DNA of 64,000 nucleotides from Streptomyces cinerochromogenes (GCF_014648635.1 NZ_BMRM01000021.1:1-64000); one strand, 5' to 3'. Counted from the stretch's first letter, positions 51,640 through 60,513 are shown. Notes: a model not told the origin generated them from the sequence alone. A program made the numbers and translations.

Positions 51640-51809
51640 GGCTGCGTTCGGCGGCCACCTGGTCAGGGCCAGCTGGGCCGGCCGACCAGCAACGGCCACG
51701 GCCCGACTACTGCGACGCCCGCTCCTCATGGGTCTCGGGGCGCGCCCACCCAGCTCGTCACGTTTCCACGCGGCCACCGCGGCCTCGGCCAGGGCCCGGG
51801 GTAGTCGCA
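51640..51809 (-). pseudogene. Possible remnant of a small Streptomyces protein
   Basis: From 51809 leftwards the strand reads VRLPRALAEAAVAAWKRDEL, the start of a short protein type (PRALAEAAVAAWxRD) I have seen in Streptomyces, then loses frame: a neighbouring frame gives ETHEERASQ followed by a stop, as if one base had been lost. Weak evidence. Confidence 0.3.
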
Positions 51810-51876
51810 CCGTGACCCGGCCGACCTGAGCGGCCGGCCGGTACCGTGCGGCACAGGACCGAGGGGGGATGAGCCA

Positions 51877-52425
51877 GTGCGCCCAGTGCTGTTGCTGGAT
51901 GTCGACGGACCACTGAACCCCTACGCCGCGAAGCCGCACCGCCGGCCCGAGGGCTATGAGACACACCGTCTGCTGACCCCTCGCTGGGAGGCCGCCGAGC
52001 GGCGCCGGCTTGCCGAGTGGGGGCTGCCGAACAAGCCGGTCAAACCGCTGCGGGTGTGGCTCAACCCGAATCACGGCCCGGCTCTGGACGCGCTTCCCTT
52101 CGACCTCGTATGGGCGACGACGTGGGAGGAAGAAGCCAATGTCTTCGTCGCGCCAGTCCTGGGGTTACCCGAGTTGCCCTTCATCCCCTGGCCTTCGCCT
52201 CGACCCGAGCCCGGGAACGGCGTGTTCTGGAAGACGCCTGAGATCGTCGCGTGGGCGAAGGGCCGTGCGTTCGCCTGGGTCGACGATGACATCACGGAGG
52301 CGGACCGCACCTGGGTGAGGAACCACCACGACGGTCTTGCCCTCCTGCACCGGGTCGACCCACGACGCGGCCTGACCACGGACGACTTCGCCACGCTGAC
52401 GGCATGGGCAACCGGACTCGACTGA
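51877..52425 (+). CDS. HAD-like hydrolase of unknown substrate
   Basis: A 182-residue protein starting with a HAD-type LLLDVDGPLNPY, where the first aspartates (D8, D10) would be nucleophile and acid. A late aspartate pair, FAWVDDDITEADR, fits HAD motif IV; the usual threonine and lysine motifs are less evident. Soluble, no signal peptide. GTG 51877 behind GGGGGGAT. No operon partner. Confidence 0.8.
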   Translation: MRPVLLLDVDGPLNPYAAKPHRRPEGYETHRLLTPRWEAAERRRLAEWGLPNKPVKPLRVWLNPNHGPALDALPFDLVWATTWEEEANVFVAPVLGLPELPFIPWPSPRPEPGNGVFWKTPEIVAWAKGRAFAWVDDDITEADRTWVRNHHDGLALLHRVDPRRGLTTDDFATLTAWATGLD

Positions 52426-52767
52426 CTCCGCGGCTGGTCGACAACCGGCTGCGGCGCAGTCCTGGTGATCGTTATGGGCCAGCCCCTTGGCGGCTACCGG
52501 GTGTCGGCAGGACGCCTCTGCCGAGTGAGGCCTGTGCGGTGGAGTTCGGCTCGGTCCGGGACGGTCGAGCGGAACGGGGAGGACGTGGGAGGCATCGGAT
52601 GACTTCCGTGCGCGTCCGGCCGGGCCGGCGCTCGGTGGGCGACGGAGGCGACCTGGCCGACCCAGTTCCCTCTGCACGGCGTGGGCCCGCCGACCCGGGC
52701 CGGGCAGGACACCGTCGCCGGTCTGCCTGTGCCGGCCCAGCCCGGCCCTTGGTGTGCGCGAAGCCTC
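52426..52767. other. Intergenic, no gene
   Basis: About 340 bases with no protein-like frame, RNA gene or repeat recognised. Confidence 0.5.
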
Positions 52768-52950
52768 TTACATGCCACTCGACCCAGTGACGGGAATCTG
52801 CTGTGCCGTCGGAATGTAGTGGTAGGCGAGGTGGGCGTCGCGGTGGTGGTTGCGGCGGTGGGCCTCCGGGTGGGTGTACCGCTTGAGGCGCCGACGGCCG
52901 GAGACCGTGTCTCGGACCAGCATCGTCGTCCGGATGAGCAAGGTCTTCAT
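52768..52950 (-). CDS. Small basic hypothetical protein
   Basis: A 60-residue protein rich in arginine and histidine: MKTLLIRTTMLVRDTVSGRR, then RLKRYTHPEAHRRNHHRDAH and LAYHYIPTAQQIPV. ATG 52950 has a well-placed GGGGAGAA, which is the best evidence that it is real. No recognised domain. Confidence 0.55.
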   Translation of the reverse strand: MKTLLIRTTMLVRDTVSGRRRLKRYTHPEAHRRNHHRDAHLAYHYIPTAQQIPVTGSSGM

Positions 52951-53251
52951 GCGCGTTCTCCCCTGTGTATGTGATCCTTTCAGGGAGTATGAGCTCGCTC
53001 TCGGGGCGGACGCCGCTGCTTTGAGCGGAACTTGAGCCTGGACGATGCCGCCTTCGGCAGTGGGCCCCTGTACGTCATGGTGGTCGTGGGCGGCTGTCTG
53101 CGGGGTAGGGCGACTCACGGAGTGGTCGGCCGGCCGGTTCCGGCTCGCTGTCGCCGGGCGGCCTTCTACGATCCCGTCTGTTGTGGAGCCCGTAGGCATC
53201 GACTGACCCGAGCCGCACCGACCGCTCAGCCCGATCGTGGAAGAGGAAACG

Positions 53252-53800
53252 ATGACAGCGGAAGTGAGCGAGATCGTTCTGAGCAAGCAGGACCTTCGTG
53301 AGGTCACCGCGTTCGCCGCGACCTGTGCGGAGGCGGCGCTCAAGGTGTTCGAGGCCGATCAGCCGGGTGACTCGCGACCTCGAGACGCTGTCAGTGCCGC
53401 ATGGGAGTTCGCCAGCGGCGGCGAACGCGGGAAAGCTCTTCGCGACACAGCGTCGGCGGCCCTCAAGGCGGCCAAGAGCACGGACACTGCTGCCGCGCGC
53501 GAGGCAGCATGGGCAGCGATGTCCGCGGCCGGCGCCGCCTACCTGCATCCTTTGGCGAAGGCCACCCAGGTCAAGCACATTCTCGGAGCCGGCGCCCACG
53601 CGGCCAGAGCGGCCGAACTCCTCGCCGGTGACGATCGGAGCGTGGGCGCCAGGCACCTTGAGCAGACGGTGCACCGTGCCACACCCGTCGTCGTTGACGT
53701 ACTCAAACGCTTCCCCGCGGCGCCGAGCGGCGGAGGACGAGTCGGCGAGTTGATCCGCATGTTGGACGCTGACCTTCGTTCCCTTGCCTTCCCCGAGTGA
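53252..53800 (+). CDS. Putative immunity protein (Imm-like, helical)
   Basis: A 182-residue, alanine-rich, all-helical protein with the family signature DLREVTAFAATCAEAALKVF, then AAGAAYLHPLAKATQVKHIL and GAGAHAARAAELLAGDD. Related proteins are annotated as putative immunity proteins or exonuclease-SbcC-like, and protect against secreted or contact-dependent toxins. No toxin gene is adjacent. ATG 53252 behind AGAGGAA. The next gene, convergent, is also an immunity-type protein. Confidence 0.8.
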   Translation: MTAEVSEIVLSKQDLREVTAFAATCAEAALKVFEADQPGDSRPRDAVSAAWEFASGGERGKALRDTASAALKAAKSTDTAAAREAAWAAMSAAGAAYLHPLAKATQVKHILGAGAHAARAAELLAGDDRSVGARHLEQTVHRATPVVVDVLKRFPAAPSGGGRVGELIRMLDADLRSLAFPE

Positions 53801-53906
53801 CTTCCGGCGTTCAGACGGCGCGGCCCGGAGAAGACACCGTCGCACCGTCAAGTCACTGCCAAGGCCCTGTCGGCGCTCTCGTCGGTGGCACCAAGGCGGT
53901 CGGCCC

Positions 53907-54350
53907 TTACCTGGTGGAGGGGAGTGAGTCCGCCCACCTGACGAAGCGGGCAAGCTCCTCCGTGGCTCCGGTGGGCAGGCGGGCGACTGCCGGCTCCGGC
54001 AATGCGCTGACCAGGGTGCACAGCCGCGCACCCAGATCCGGCAGCCGGGCCCAGGCCGACGCGGGCGCGTTGACCGCGGCGAGCAGCAGGTCACCCTCGT
54101 AGAAGTAGGCGTCAAGCAGCGGTTCCTCCAGCAGCAGACGCACTGCGAGGGGAAGGACGTAGGGCAGCGCCACCTGCTGTGAGACGAGGGTGCGCAGATC
54201 CGCCGGACCGAGTTGGCCCAGGGGCACACGCCGCAACGCATGCACCTTGCGCACCAGATGGGTCGCGTCAGCGGCAGGGGACCCCCAGGCGGGTGGGTCC
54301 AGCTGGTCGAGCGTACGGTCGAGGTGCAGCAGGCGGTCCATGCGGCTCAT
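53907..54350 (-). CDS. Contact-dependent growth inhibition (CDI) immunity-type protein
   Basis: A 147-residue protein with the phrase LRRVPLGQLGPADLRTLVSQ, QVALPYVLPLAVRLLLEEPL, LDAYFYEGDLLLAAVNAPAS, the pattern of CDI-system immunity proteins (LTVEDLRxLIGQxxxLxYLxPLAxxxLxxxPLxxGDFYxGDLL). No CdiA or CdiB homologue is within the window. ATG 54350, no clear ribosome site. Convergent to the other immunity-type gene, 106 bases apart. Confidence 0.8.
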   Translation of the reverse strand: MSRMDRLLHLDRTLDQLDPPAWGSPAADATHLVRKVHALRRVPLGQLGPADLRTLVSQQVALPYVLPLAVRLLLEEPLLDAYFYEGDLLLAAVNAPASAWARLPDLGARLCTLVSALPEPAVARLPTGATEELARFVRWADSLPSTR

Positions 54351-54500
54351 TCTCGCCGGAACAGGCAGACAATCCTCAGAATCAGGTGACCGACGGTTGG
54401 TGCGTGAGGGCTGACCCTGAGCGCGGTGCCCCTGGTCCGGGGGGCGGTCGGTGGGAGTGGATACTGGCCCTGACCGCAGGCTCGGACGAGGGGGACATCA

Positions 54501-55010
54501 GTGACCGCCGACAACCGCATAGGACCGCCCAATTTCGGTAGCGAACGGGAGACACTGCGCGCATTTCTGGACTACCACCGCGCCACCCTCGCCATGAAGT
54601 GCGAGGGCCTCACCGACGAGGAGCTGCGGCGGCAGTCGATGCCGCCGTCCACGCTTTCGCTGCTCGGTCTGGTGCGGCACATGGCGGAGGTGGAGCGTGC
54701 GTGGTTCCGTCGCGTGTTCGACGACAACGACGCGCCCATGGTCTGGTCGGATGAGATCGACTTCCAGGCGGCGTACGACGCGAGCACGTCGACCAGGCAG
54801 GAGGCGTTCGCGGCCTGGGAGGCCGAGGTGGAGAACTCACGCCGTGTCGAGCGGGAGGCCGAATCCCTCGACCAGGCCGGGTACCAGCCACGATGGGGCG
54901 AGGAGGTGTCGCTGCGGATGGTGATGGTGCACGTGCTCCTGGAGTACGGCCGCCACAACGGGCACGCGGACTTCCTGCGTGAGGGTATCGACGGAACCGT
55001 GGGCGCCTGA
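54501..55010 (+). CDS. DinB family protein (DUF664, mycothiol-transferase type)
   Basis: A 169-residue DinB-like four-helix protein. Metal-binding histidines lie in SLLGLVRHMAEVERAWFRRV (H55 region) and YGRHNGHADFLREGIDG near the C-terminus. In actinobacteria such proteins are mycothiol-dependent transferases for detoxification. GTG 54501 follows GAGGGGGAC. Monocistronic. Confidence 0.9.
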   Translation: MTADNRIGPPNFGSERETLRAFLDYHRATLAMKCEGLTDEELRRQSMPPSTLSLLGLVRHMAEVERAWFRRVFDDNDAPMVWSDEIDFQAAYDASTSTRQEAFAAWEAEVENSRRVEREAESLDQAGYQPRWGEEVSLRMVMVHVLLEYGRHNGHADFLREGIDGTVGA

Positions 55011-55059
55011 GCCCAGCGACGCCGCTGGCTCCTCGTGCTGTTTCCCCTCCGTGCTGGGC

Positions 55060-55470
55060 AGACAGGAGCCCGGTACGGCCGTGAACCGCAGGGCGAGGAC
55101 GTATCTGCGCGCCGCGCTCGACCGGCTGGGCGTCCGGGTGCGCACCGGCGTCGAGGTGGTGAAGGTACTGCCCGACGCGGTGGAGCCAGCGGGCGGGGAG
55201 AGCGTCGCGGCCGACGCGGTCCTGTGGACCGGCGGAGCACGGGTGGTGGCGCCCCTGGCAGCCGCCGCCCGGCTGGCCGTTGAGGAGCACGGACGCATCC
55301 TCACCGACGCCGCGCTGCGGTCGGTGTCCCACCCCGACGTGTACGGGGTCGGCGACGCTGCCGTGATCCGCCGGCGCTACGGTGTCATGCACGGCACCCG
55401 CCAGGGCGGCATGCCGACCGGGGTGCACGCCGCGTTGCCCGTGAGCATGTGCGGGCCAGGCGACCGCGGT
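55060..55470 (+). pseudogene. Fragment of an NDH-2-type FAD/NAD oxidoreductase
   Basis: The plus strand reads VNRRARTYLRAALDRLGVRV, GESVAADAVLWTGGARVVAP, then LTDAALRSVSHPDVYGVGDA, the middle of an NADH:quinone reductase-like flavoprotein (xAAxVLWTxG, HPxVxxxGDA). Both the N-terminal FAD-binding GxGxxG and the C-terminal part are missing; past 55470 the frame is nonsense up to the DUF2945 gene. Confidence 0.65.
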
Positions 55471-55947
55471 TCGCTCAAGGCCGCGCAAGGCCCGTGTCCA
55501 CTCCGAGCCGGCGCGGCACCTGAACACCCGCTGGTGGTCAGACCTCTGACGACGCTGGGGCGGCGCGCCCGCCTGGTCGGCGGCCAGGAAGCTGAGCTTG
55601 GTGCCGGAGACGCCGGAGGTGGCTGTGCGTACCGCGATGCTCTGGCCGTTCGCCGGGGAGTAGCGGGTGCCGGATGTGTGGCCCCGCACGACCGTCGGTC
55701 CGCGACGGGGCGGCGGCGCTCGCCCTGCGGCGCGCTGTGGGACGGCCGTGAGGGGAACCCGGACGGAGGGGACGCCGCCGTGGTGGCCCTTGTCCGCCCA
55801 AGATGCGGGGACGTCGTGGGGTCGACCGACGCGCTGTGTCATCGTGGCGGTGTCCGACCTGGGGGTTCCTGGGGATGCAGCGGCCGGCCCTCGGCTGCAA
55901 GGTGGGAGTGCCCCACCCGCGAACCTCAGCGCAGCAGGAGGACGACC
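55471..55947. other. Debris between the oxidoreductase fragment and the DUF2945 gene
   Basis: No intact gene. On the minus strand at about 55680-55560, SGTRYSPANGQSIAVRTATS then GVSGTKLSFLAADQ looks like a piece of a secreted or sugar-binding beta-sandwich protein. No start or stop logic. Likely a second remnant. Confidence 0.4.
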
Positions 55948-56184
55948 ATGGCGAAGGCGAAGGGCTCCTCGGGGAAGGACGGACCGTCCAAGGGTGACAA
56001 GGTGGCCTGGCGCAGCCACGGCAGCGAGACCACCGGGACCGTGGAGAAGAAGATCACCGAGCGCACCGAGGCGGCGGGCCGGACCGTGGACGCCTCGCCC
56101 GGCGACCCCCAGTACGAGGTGCGCAGTGACAAGTCGGGCCGCACGGCCGTGCACAAGCCGTCGGCCCTCAGGAAGAAGAAGTAG
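55948..56184 (+). CDS. DUF2945 (HVA1/Tudor-like) small protein
   Basis: A 78-residue protein: GPSKGDKVAWRSHGSETTGT, KITERTEAAGRTVDASPGDP, YEVRSDKSGRTAVHKPSALR. This is the hypervirulence-associated (HVA1)/DUF2945 domain, a Tudor-like fold. Role in bacteria unknown. ATG 55948 behind AGGAGG. Six bases before the DUF3140 gene, so a two-gene operon. Confidence 0.9.
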   Translation: MAKAKGSSGKDGPSKGDKVAWRSHGSETTGTVEKKITERTEAAGRTVDASPGDPQYEVRSDKSGRTAVHKPSALRKKK

Positions 56185-56190
56185 ACCGGC

Positions 56191-56532
56191 GTGGCCGGCT
56201 CCGACGAGCACCGCGAGATCTGGGACGCCTTCCGCGAACTGGTGAACATGACACCGTCCGCCCTGGAGAAATGGCTGGCGACGGAGGAGTCCCGGGCGGC
56301 CGGGCAGCACAAGGACGGGGGTGAGTCCACCGGTCACGCCTCCGGCCGCACGATCGTGGAGATCCTCCACAAGAAGAAGGGCGACCTCTCGGACGCGGAC
56401 TACGCACACATGCGCAAAGTGGTCGGCTACGTCCGCCGCCACCTGGCCCAGCGCCCGTCCGGAGAGGTGCGGGACACGCGGTGGCGCCACTCGCTGATGA
56501 ACTGGGGCCACGACCCGCTCCACGACGCGTGA
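56191..56532 (+). CDS. DUF3140 family protein
   Basis: A 113-residue protein with HREIWDAFRELVNMTPSALE, KWLATEESRAAGQ, and the C-terminal MRKVVGYVRRHLAQRPSGEV, RDTRWRHSLMNWGHDPL. DUF3140 and DUF2945 genes commonly sit side by side in actinobacteria. Function unknown; the charged helical sequence suggests DNA or RNA contact. GTG 56191. Confidence 0.9.
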   Translation: MAGSDEHREIWDAFRELVNMTPSALEKWLATEESRAAGQHKDGGESTGHASGRTIVEILHKKKGDLSDADYAHMRKVVGYVRRHLAQRPSGEVRDTRWRHSLMNWGHDPLHDA

Positions 56533-56656
56533 GCCCCGCTCACGGACCTCCGCGTCCGGCGCACCGGGCGCGGTGTCCCGTACGCGTCGTAGCCGTGGCA
56601 GCCCCCTACAGTGGAGTGAGGCCCTCAGCCCCGACACCACCGCGAGCGGAGCACGC

Positions 56657-57877
56657 ATGCGACACCACTCCGCCCGACCGGCCGACGGCGCCGACGCCCT
56701 GTTCGGGCTGGACGCGCTCGGCTCCGGCGCGCCCCCGCACGAGGACGGTACGCCCGGACACGACGACTCCTGCGAACGGGGAGCGCAGGACCGCCCCCTC
56801 TTCCGTGACTCCCCCGCGGCCCGCCGTCTGCTGCCCGTGCGGATCGTCTACGCGGAGCCCGCCGCCGCCGCTTCCGCCCGCGGCCGTGAGATCCTCGCCC
56901 GCTTCCCGGACGCGGAGGTGGTCGAGGTGCCCTCCCACTGGGGCATCCCGGGGCTGCACGGCAACGAGGGCAACGTCGACCGATGGGTGCGGGTGAAGGG
57001 GGAGACGCTGGTACTGGGCGAGCGGAAGACGCTGACCACACGGCCCAACGGACGGTCCGCCGACTGGATCGCCCCCGGCGCCTCGAACGGGTGCGCCATG
57101 GCCTGCGCATACTGCTACGTGCCGCGCCGCAAGGGGTACGCCAACCCGGTCACCGTCTTCACCAACATCGACGCGATCATCGCCCATCTGGCACGGCACA
57201 TCGCACGCCAGGGCCGGAAACCGGAACCGAACCAGTGCGACGAGTCAGCCTGGGTCTACGACATCGGGGAGAACGGCGACTGCTCGGTGGACGCGTTGAT
57301 CAGCGACAACACCGCCGATCTCGTGCGGTTCTTCCGCCAGTCGCGCTCGGCGAAGGCGTCGTTCGCCACCAAGTTCGTCAATCCCGACCTGCTCGCGCTG
57401 GACCCGCGGGGCCGGACCCGCATCCGTTTCTCGCTGATGCCTCCGGAGGACTCGCGGCTGCTGGACATCCGCACGTCACCGGTGGACGACCGGATCGCCG
57501 CCGCGGCGGACTTCCTGGACGCCGGCTACGAGGTCCACTTCAACCTCTCCCCCGTGGTGCTGCGCCCCGGCTGGCAGGAGGCCTGGACCGAGGTCCTCCG
57601 GCAGCTCGACGACGTACTGCCCGACCGGGTCAAGCGGCAGGCGGCCTGCGAAGTGATCATGCTCACGCACAACCGGGAACTGCACGAGGTGAACCTCGGC
57701 TGGCACCCCCGAGCCGAGGAGGTGCTGTGGCAGCCCGCCCTCCAGCAGGGCAAACGCTCCGAGAACGGCGCACTGAACGTCCGCTACACCAACCGTGTCA
57801 AAGCGGAGGCCGTCCAGGCCCTGCGCACACTGGTAGCGGCCCACACCCCCTGGCTGCGCATCCGCTACGCCTTCTGA
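56657..57877 (+). CDS. Spore-photoproduct-lyase-like radical SAM protein
   Basis: A 406-residue radical SAM protein. The cluster motif is CAMACAYC (CX3CX2C; about residues 147-154) in ASNGCAMACAYCYVPRRKGY. PVRIVYAEPAAAASARGREI near the start and SPVVLRPGWQEAWTEVLRQL later fit the SplB-like family. SplB repairs the UV lesion spore photoproduct; Streptomyces spores are not endospores and the homologue may serve another repair. N-terminal 60 residues are low-complexity. ATG 56657 behind GCGGAG. Confidence 0.88.
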   Translation: MRHHSARPADGADALFGLDALGSGAPPHEDGTPGHDDSCERGAQDRPLFRDSPAARRLLPVRIVYAEPAAAASARGREILARFPDAEVVEVPSHWGIPGLHGNEGNVDRWVRVKGETLVLGERKTLTTRPNGRSADWIAPGASNGCAMACAYCYVPRRKGYANPVTVFTNIDAIIAHLARHIARQGRKPEPNQCDESAWVYDIGENGDCSVDALISDNTADLVRFFRQSRSAKASFATKFVNPDLLALDPRGRTRIRFSLMPPEDSRLLDIRTSPVDDRIAAAADFLDAGYEVHFNLSPVVLRPGWQEAWTEVLRQLDDVLPDRVKRQAACEVIMLTHNRELHEVNLGWHPRAEEVLWQPALQQGKRSENGALNVRYTNRVKAEAVQALRTLVAAHTPWLRIRYAF

Positions 57878-57917
57878 ACGGCTCCGGTCGCCCGGCGCTC
57901 GTCCGGCCTTCACAGCA

Positions 57918-58664
57918 TTACGCGGCGGGCACCCGCAAGGCGGCCAGCACCGGTAGGTGATCCGTGGCGGCCCGCAGGTCTCGTTCCTCGACCCCCGACA
58001 GCCCCATCGGCACTCCGCACCCGAGCACCTGGACTCCCTCCGTCACGAAGACGGCGTCGATCCGCTGCAGTGGGTCGCCCAGCCGGGTGGTGTGCTCACG
58101 CCCCCACGGCTGCGTCGCCCAGCCGTCCCGCAGGGCGTGCGCGAGCAGGCCGAAGGTACGGCCGTCGGGCCGGTCGTTGAGGTCGCCCGCGGCGACGGCG
58201 TACGGCGCGTCCAGGGCGGACAGCCGGTCGAGGAGCAGCCGTCCTTGCTCATAGCGCTCCCGGTCGTCGATGCTCAGGTGGCAGCTCAGCACCCCGAGCC
58301 GGGCCCGGCCGAACCGGAGCACGGCGGTCGCGAAGCCACGCTGGTGCAGGCCGGGGGTACGGGGAAGCAGGACGTCCTCCGTGCGTTCCACGTGGGCGCG
58401 GAGCGAGGAGAGGATCATGGGGCCGGAGGCGGGGGCGCCGCCCGAGACGTACACGAGTCCGCAGGAACCGGCGAGGCCGGCGGCGGCCTGGCGCCAGCGG
58501 AAGAAGCGCGGCGCCTCCTGCACGCAGACGATGTCGGGCCGGCAGGCCCGGATCACCCGGGCGAGGGCCGCGACGTCGTCGCGCATGGAGCGGATGTTGT
58601 AACTGAGCACACGCACGACCACGGAGCCGTCGGGCTCCGTCACTGACGCGGGCAGATCCTGCAC
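57918..58664 (-). CDS. Endonuclease/exonuclease/phosphatase (EEP) family protein
   Basis: A 248-residue EEP-fold enzyme: VRVLSYNIRSM (metal site, about residues 18-28), DIVCVQEAPRFFRWR, LGVLSCHLSIDDRERYEQGR, AAGDLNDRPDGRTFG, and the final TDHLPVLAAL. This set is that of Mg-dependent phosphodiesterases such as DNase I, sphingomyelinase and phosphatases. No signal peptide. GTG 58664 behind GAGGGGAAG. Substrate unknown. Confidence 0.92.
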   Translation of the reverse strand: MQDLPASVTEPDGSVVVRVLSYNIRSMRDDVAALARVIRACRPDIVCVQEAPRFFRWRQAAAGLAGSCGLVYVSGGAPASGPMILSSLRAHVERTEDVLLPRTPGLHQRGFATAVLRFGRARLGVLSCHLSIDDRERYEQGRLLLDRLSALDAPYAVAAGDLNDRPDGRTFGLLAHALRDGWATQPWGREHTTRLGDPLQRIDAVFVTEGVQVLGCGVPMGLSGVEERDLRAATDHLPVLAALRVPAA

Positions 58665-58793
58665 ATCTTCCCCTCTCCACGCGACGGCGCTGTGTGAGAC
58701 GGCGGTGCCCGGACGTGCGCAGTCCCCTCGCACCTGATGTGATCCGCCTTCACGGAGTGATCGGCGCTCTGCCGATGCCGGGTTGCGCCGAAT

Positions 58794-59735
58794 CTAGCAA
58801 GGAGCCGACGAGGTATTCGAAACCCGAACCTCGTCGCCTGGCAGATGCCTGCGCAGCAGCCGAAGCGCAAGGACGTGGTCGTTGCGTTCCGCCGCCTCGA
58901 GCGGCGTCTCGCCGCGGCTGTCCCGCAGCGCCGGATCCGCGCCGTAGGCGAGGAGCACCGCAGTCGTGGCCACGGTGAGCGGCTCTCCGCTCTGCAGTGC
59001 CACGTCGGCTTCCGTCTCGATCGCGTGCGTGAGCGGAGTCGCACCGTTTCCTTCGTCGGGGTCCGCGCCGGTATCGAGCAGCCGGGCCAGCAGTTCCGCA
59101 TCCTGGTGCTCCACGGCGAAGAGCGTCGGAGGCCACCAGCCACTGCCGTCGATGGCCTCCTGCTGACTCGGTCGCAGCGACATGAAGACAGCGAACCGCC
59201 GCCAGGTGCGCTCCACCGCGGCACCCAGGTACGGCCGGGCCTTGCTGATCGCGTTGTGGACCTCGCTGCCTGGTTCGTGCCGGAGCAGCATGTCGTCGAT
59301 CCGGGTGTCGATGTCGACGGACTGCCCGGCGGGACCTGTCGTCATGTCGGCGAAGACCAAGGCGTCCAGGAGCGCAGAGTCTTCCCGCCCGTGGACCGCC
59401 GGCTCAGCCCAGAGCCCGCGCCGCTCCCCCTCGTACACGACCCCCGAGTACTGGGTGACCAGCCGCACCAGACGCGCCGGCGCACCCAGCGACTCAAGGT
59501 GTCGAGCACCGTCGAGAGCATGGAACCCGGTGTCACACACCTCAGGCCCGTGACCGATGTCGTGCAGCCAGGCGGCGGCGACGAGGAGATCCCTGTCCGC
59601 CCTGGACACGGCTGGGGCAACCTGGTGAGCCCGAACCGCCACGGCCTGGGTGTGCAGCCAGCGATGTTCGAGCGGGGCGAGCAGGGACTCGGCGAGTTCG
59701 GCCGCTCCCTGGGGCGTGTCCAGCGCAGAAGGCAT
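58794..59735 (-). CDS. HD-domain protein fused to ankyrin repeats
   Basis: A 313-residue protein. The N-terminal half is an HD phosphohydrolase: HTQAVAVRAHQVAPAVSRAD, DLLVAAAWLHDIGHGPEVCD, GFHALDGARHLESLG, with the HD motif at about residues 61-62. The C-terminal half (from about residue 200) is two to three ankyrin repeats: LFAVEHQDAELLARLLDTGA, GNGATPLTHAIETEAD, LLAYGADPALRDSRGETPLE. Between them, at about residue 187, FMSLRPSQQEAIDGS looks like a second gene start. Either a natural fusion or two genes joined by loss of a stop. Start 59735 chosen from an ATG. Confidence 0.85.
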   Translation of the reverse strand: MPSALDTPQGAAELAESLLAPLEHRWLHTQAVAVRAHQVAPAVSRADRDLLVAAAWLHDIGHGPEVCDTGFHALDGARHLESLGAPARLVRLVTQYSGVVYEGERRGLWAEPAVHGREDSALLDALVFADMTTGPAGQSVDIDTRIDDMLLRHEPGSEVHNAISKARPYLGAAVERTWRRFAVFMSLRPSQQEAIDGSGWWPPTLFAVEHQDAELLARLLDTGADPDEGNGATPLTHAIETEADVALQSGEPLTVATTAVLLAYGADPALRDSRGETPLEAAERNDHVLALRLLRRHLPGDEVRVSNTSSAPC

Positions 59736-60084
59736 GGAGGGAACGGTAGCCCCTCCCGCGACCAAGTGGGACGGCTTGGTATTCCCCGAATTTCAGCTGA
59801 CTTCCGGCAACGAGTCATCTCTGTTCCGCCGCTGATCATCTGCGTGACGGCCGGCGGGCTGCTGACCGCTCTTCCGGTATCGGGGCTTCCGCCTTTTAGA
59901 ACTCGGCCAGCTGAATACCCTGTCCAACTGGCAAGACTTTCGTACGTCCGGTTGAAACGTGGTGTCGCTCACCCTGCTCCGCGTGGGCGCCAAGGGGTGC
60001 GTGCACATGGCCAGTAAGTGCTTTCTGCCGGATGGGGGCGTGTGAGACGGTGAGGGCTCCAGCTACTCGTGCGAGAGGAAGAGA
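59736..60084. other. Intergenic, no gene
   Basis: About 350 bases between the divergent HD-ankyrin and crystallin-like genes, holding both promoters. Nothing else recognised. Confidence 0.5.
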
Positions 60085-60471
60085 ATGAAGCTTTCCATGC
60101 GCCGTTTCCTCGGCGTAGCAGCAGTGTCCGCGGCCGCTCTGACCGCCACGATCGTGCCCGCCACGGCCGCCGTGGCCTCGCCCAGCACGGCTTCCGCCAT
60201 CGGGCCGACCATCAACCGTACGGACTGTAACGAGAACGGCTACCTCGAAATCCACAACAACGAGGGTCGCGACACGCTCTGCTTCGCCAATGCCGGATCG
60301 ATGCCCGTCGCCATCTACGGCGTGAACTGGGTGGAATCCGGGAACAACGTCGTGACTCTGCAGTTCCAGCGAAACCTGAGTGACCCGACGCTGGAAACCG
60401 TCACCCTTCAGAAGTGGAGCTCGTGGAATCCGGGTCACGTCCACGAGATCTTATCCATCCGTATTTACTGA
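60085..60471 (+). CDS. Secreted beta/gamma-crystallin-like protein
   Basis: A 128-residue exported protein. The signal peptide ends at about residue 31 (ATAAVA), and the mature part reads NRTDCNENGYLEIHNNEGRD, TLCFANAGSMPVAIYGVNWV, ESGNNVVTLQFQ, a Greek-key crystallin-like domain with one disulfide. Related Streptomyces proteins include small killer-toxin-like and metal-binding domains. Function unknown. ATG 60085 behind AGGAAGAGA; ended by a UUCG-loop terminator. Confidence 0.8.
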   Translation: MKLSMRRFLGVAAVSAAALTATIVPATAAVASPSTASAIGPTINRTDCNENGYLEIHNNEGRDTLCFANAGSMPVAIYGVNWVESGNNVVTLQFQRNLSDPTLETVTLQKWSSWNPGHVHEILSIRIY

Positions 60472-60487
60472 GATCTGAGCACGACAT

Positions 60488-60513
60488 GGGGCGCCTTTCG
60501 AGGCGCCCCTTTT
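60488..60513 (+). terminator. Intrinsic terminator with UUCG tetraloop
   Basis: GGGGCGCCT (60488-60496), TTCG loop, AGGCGCCCC (60501-60509), then TTTT. Nine-base perfect stem with the extra-stable UUCG loop, 16 bases past the crystallin-like stop. It also faces the end of the aldo/keto reductase gene on the other strand. Confidence 0.92.
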
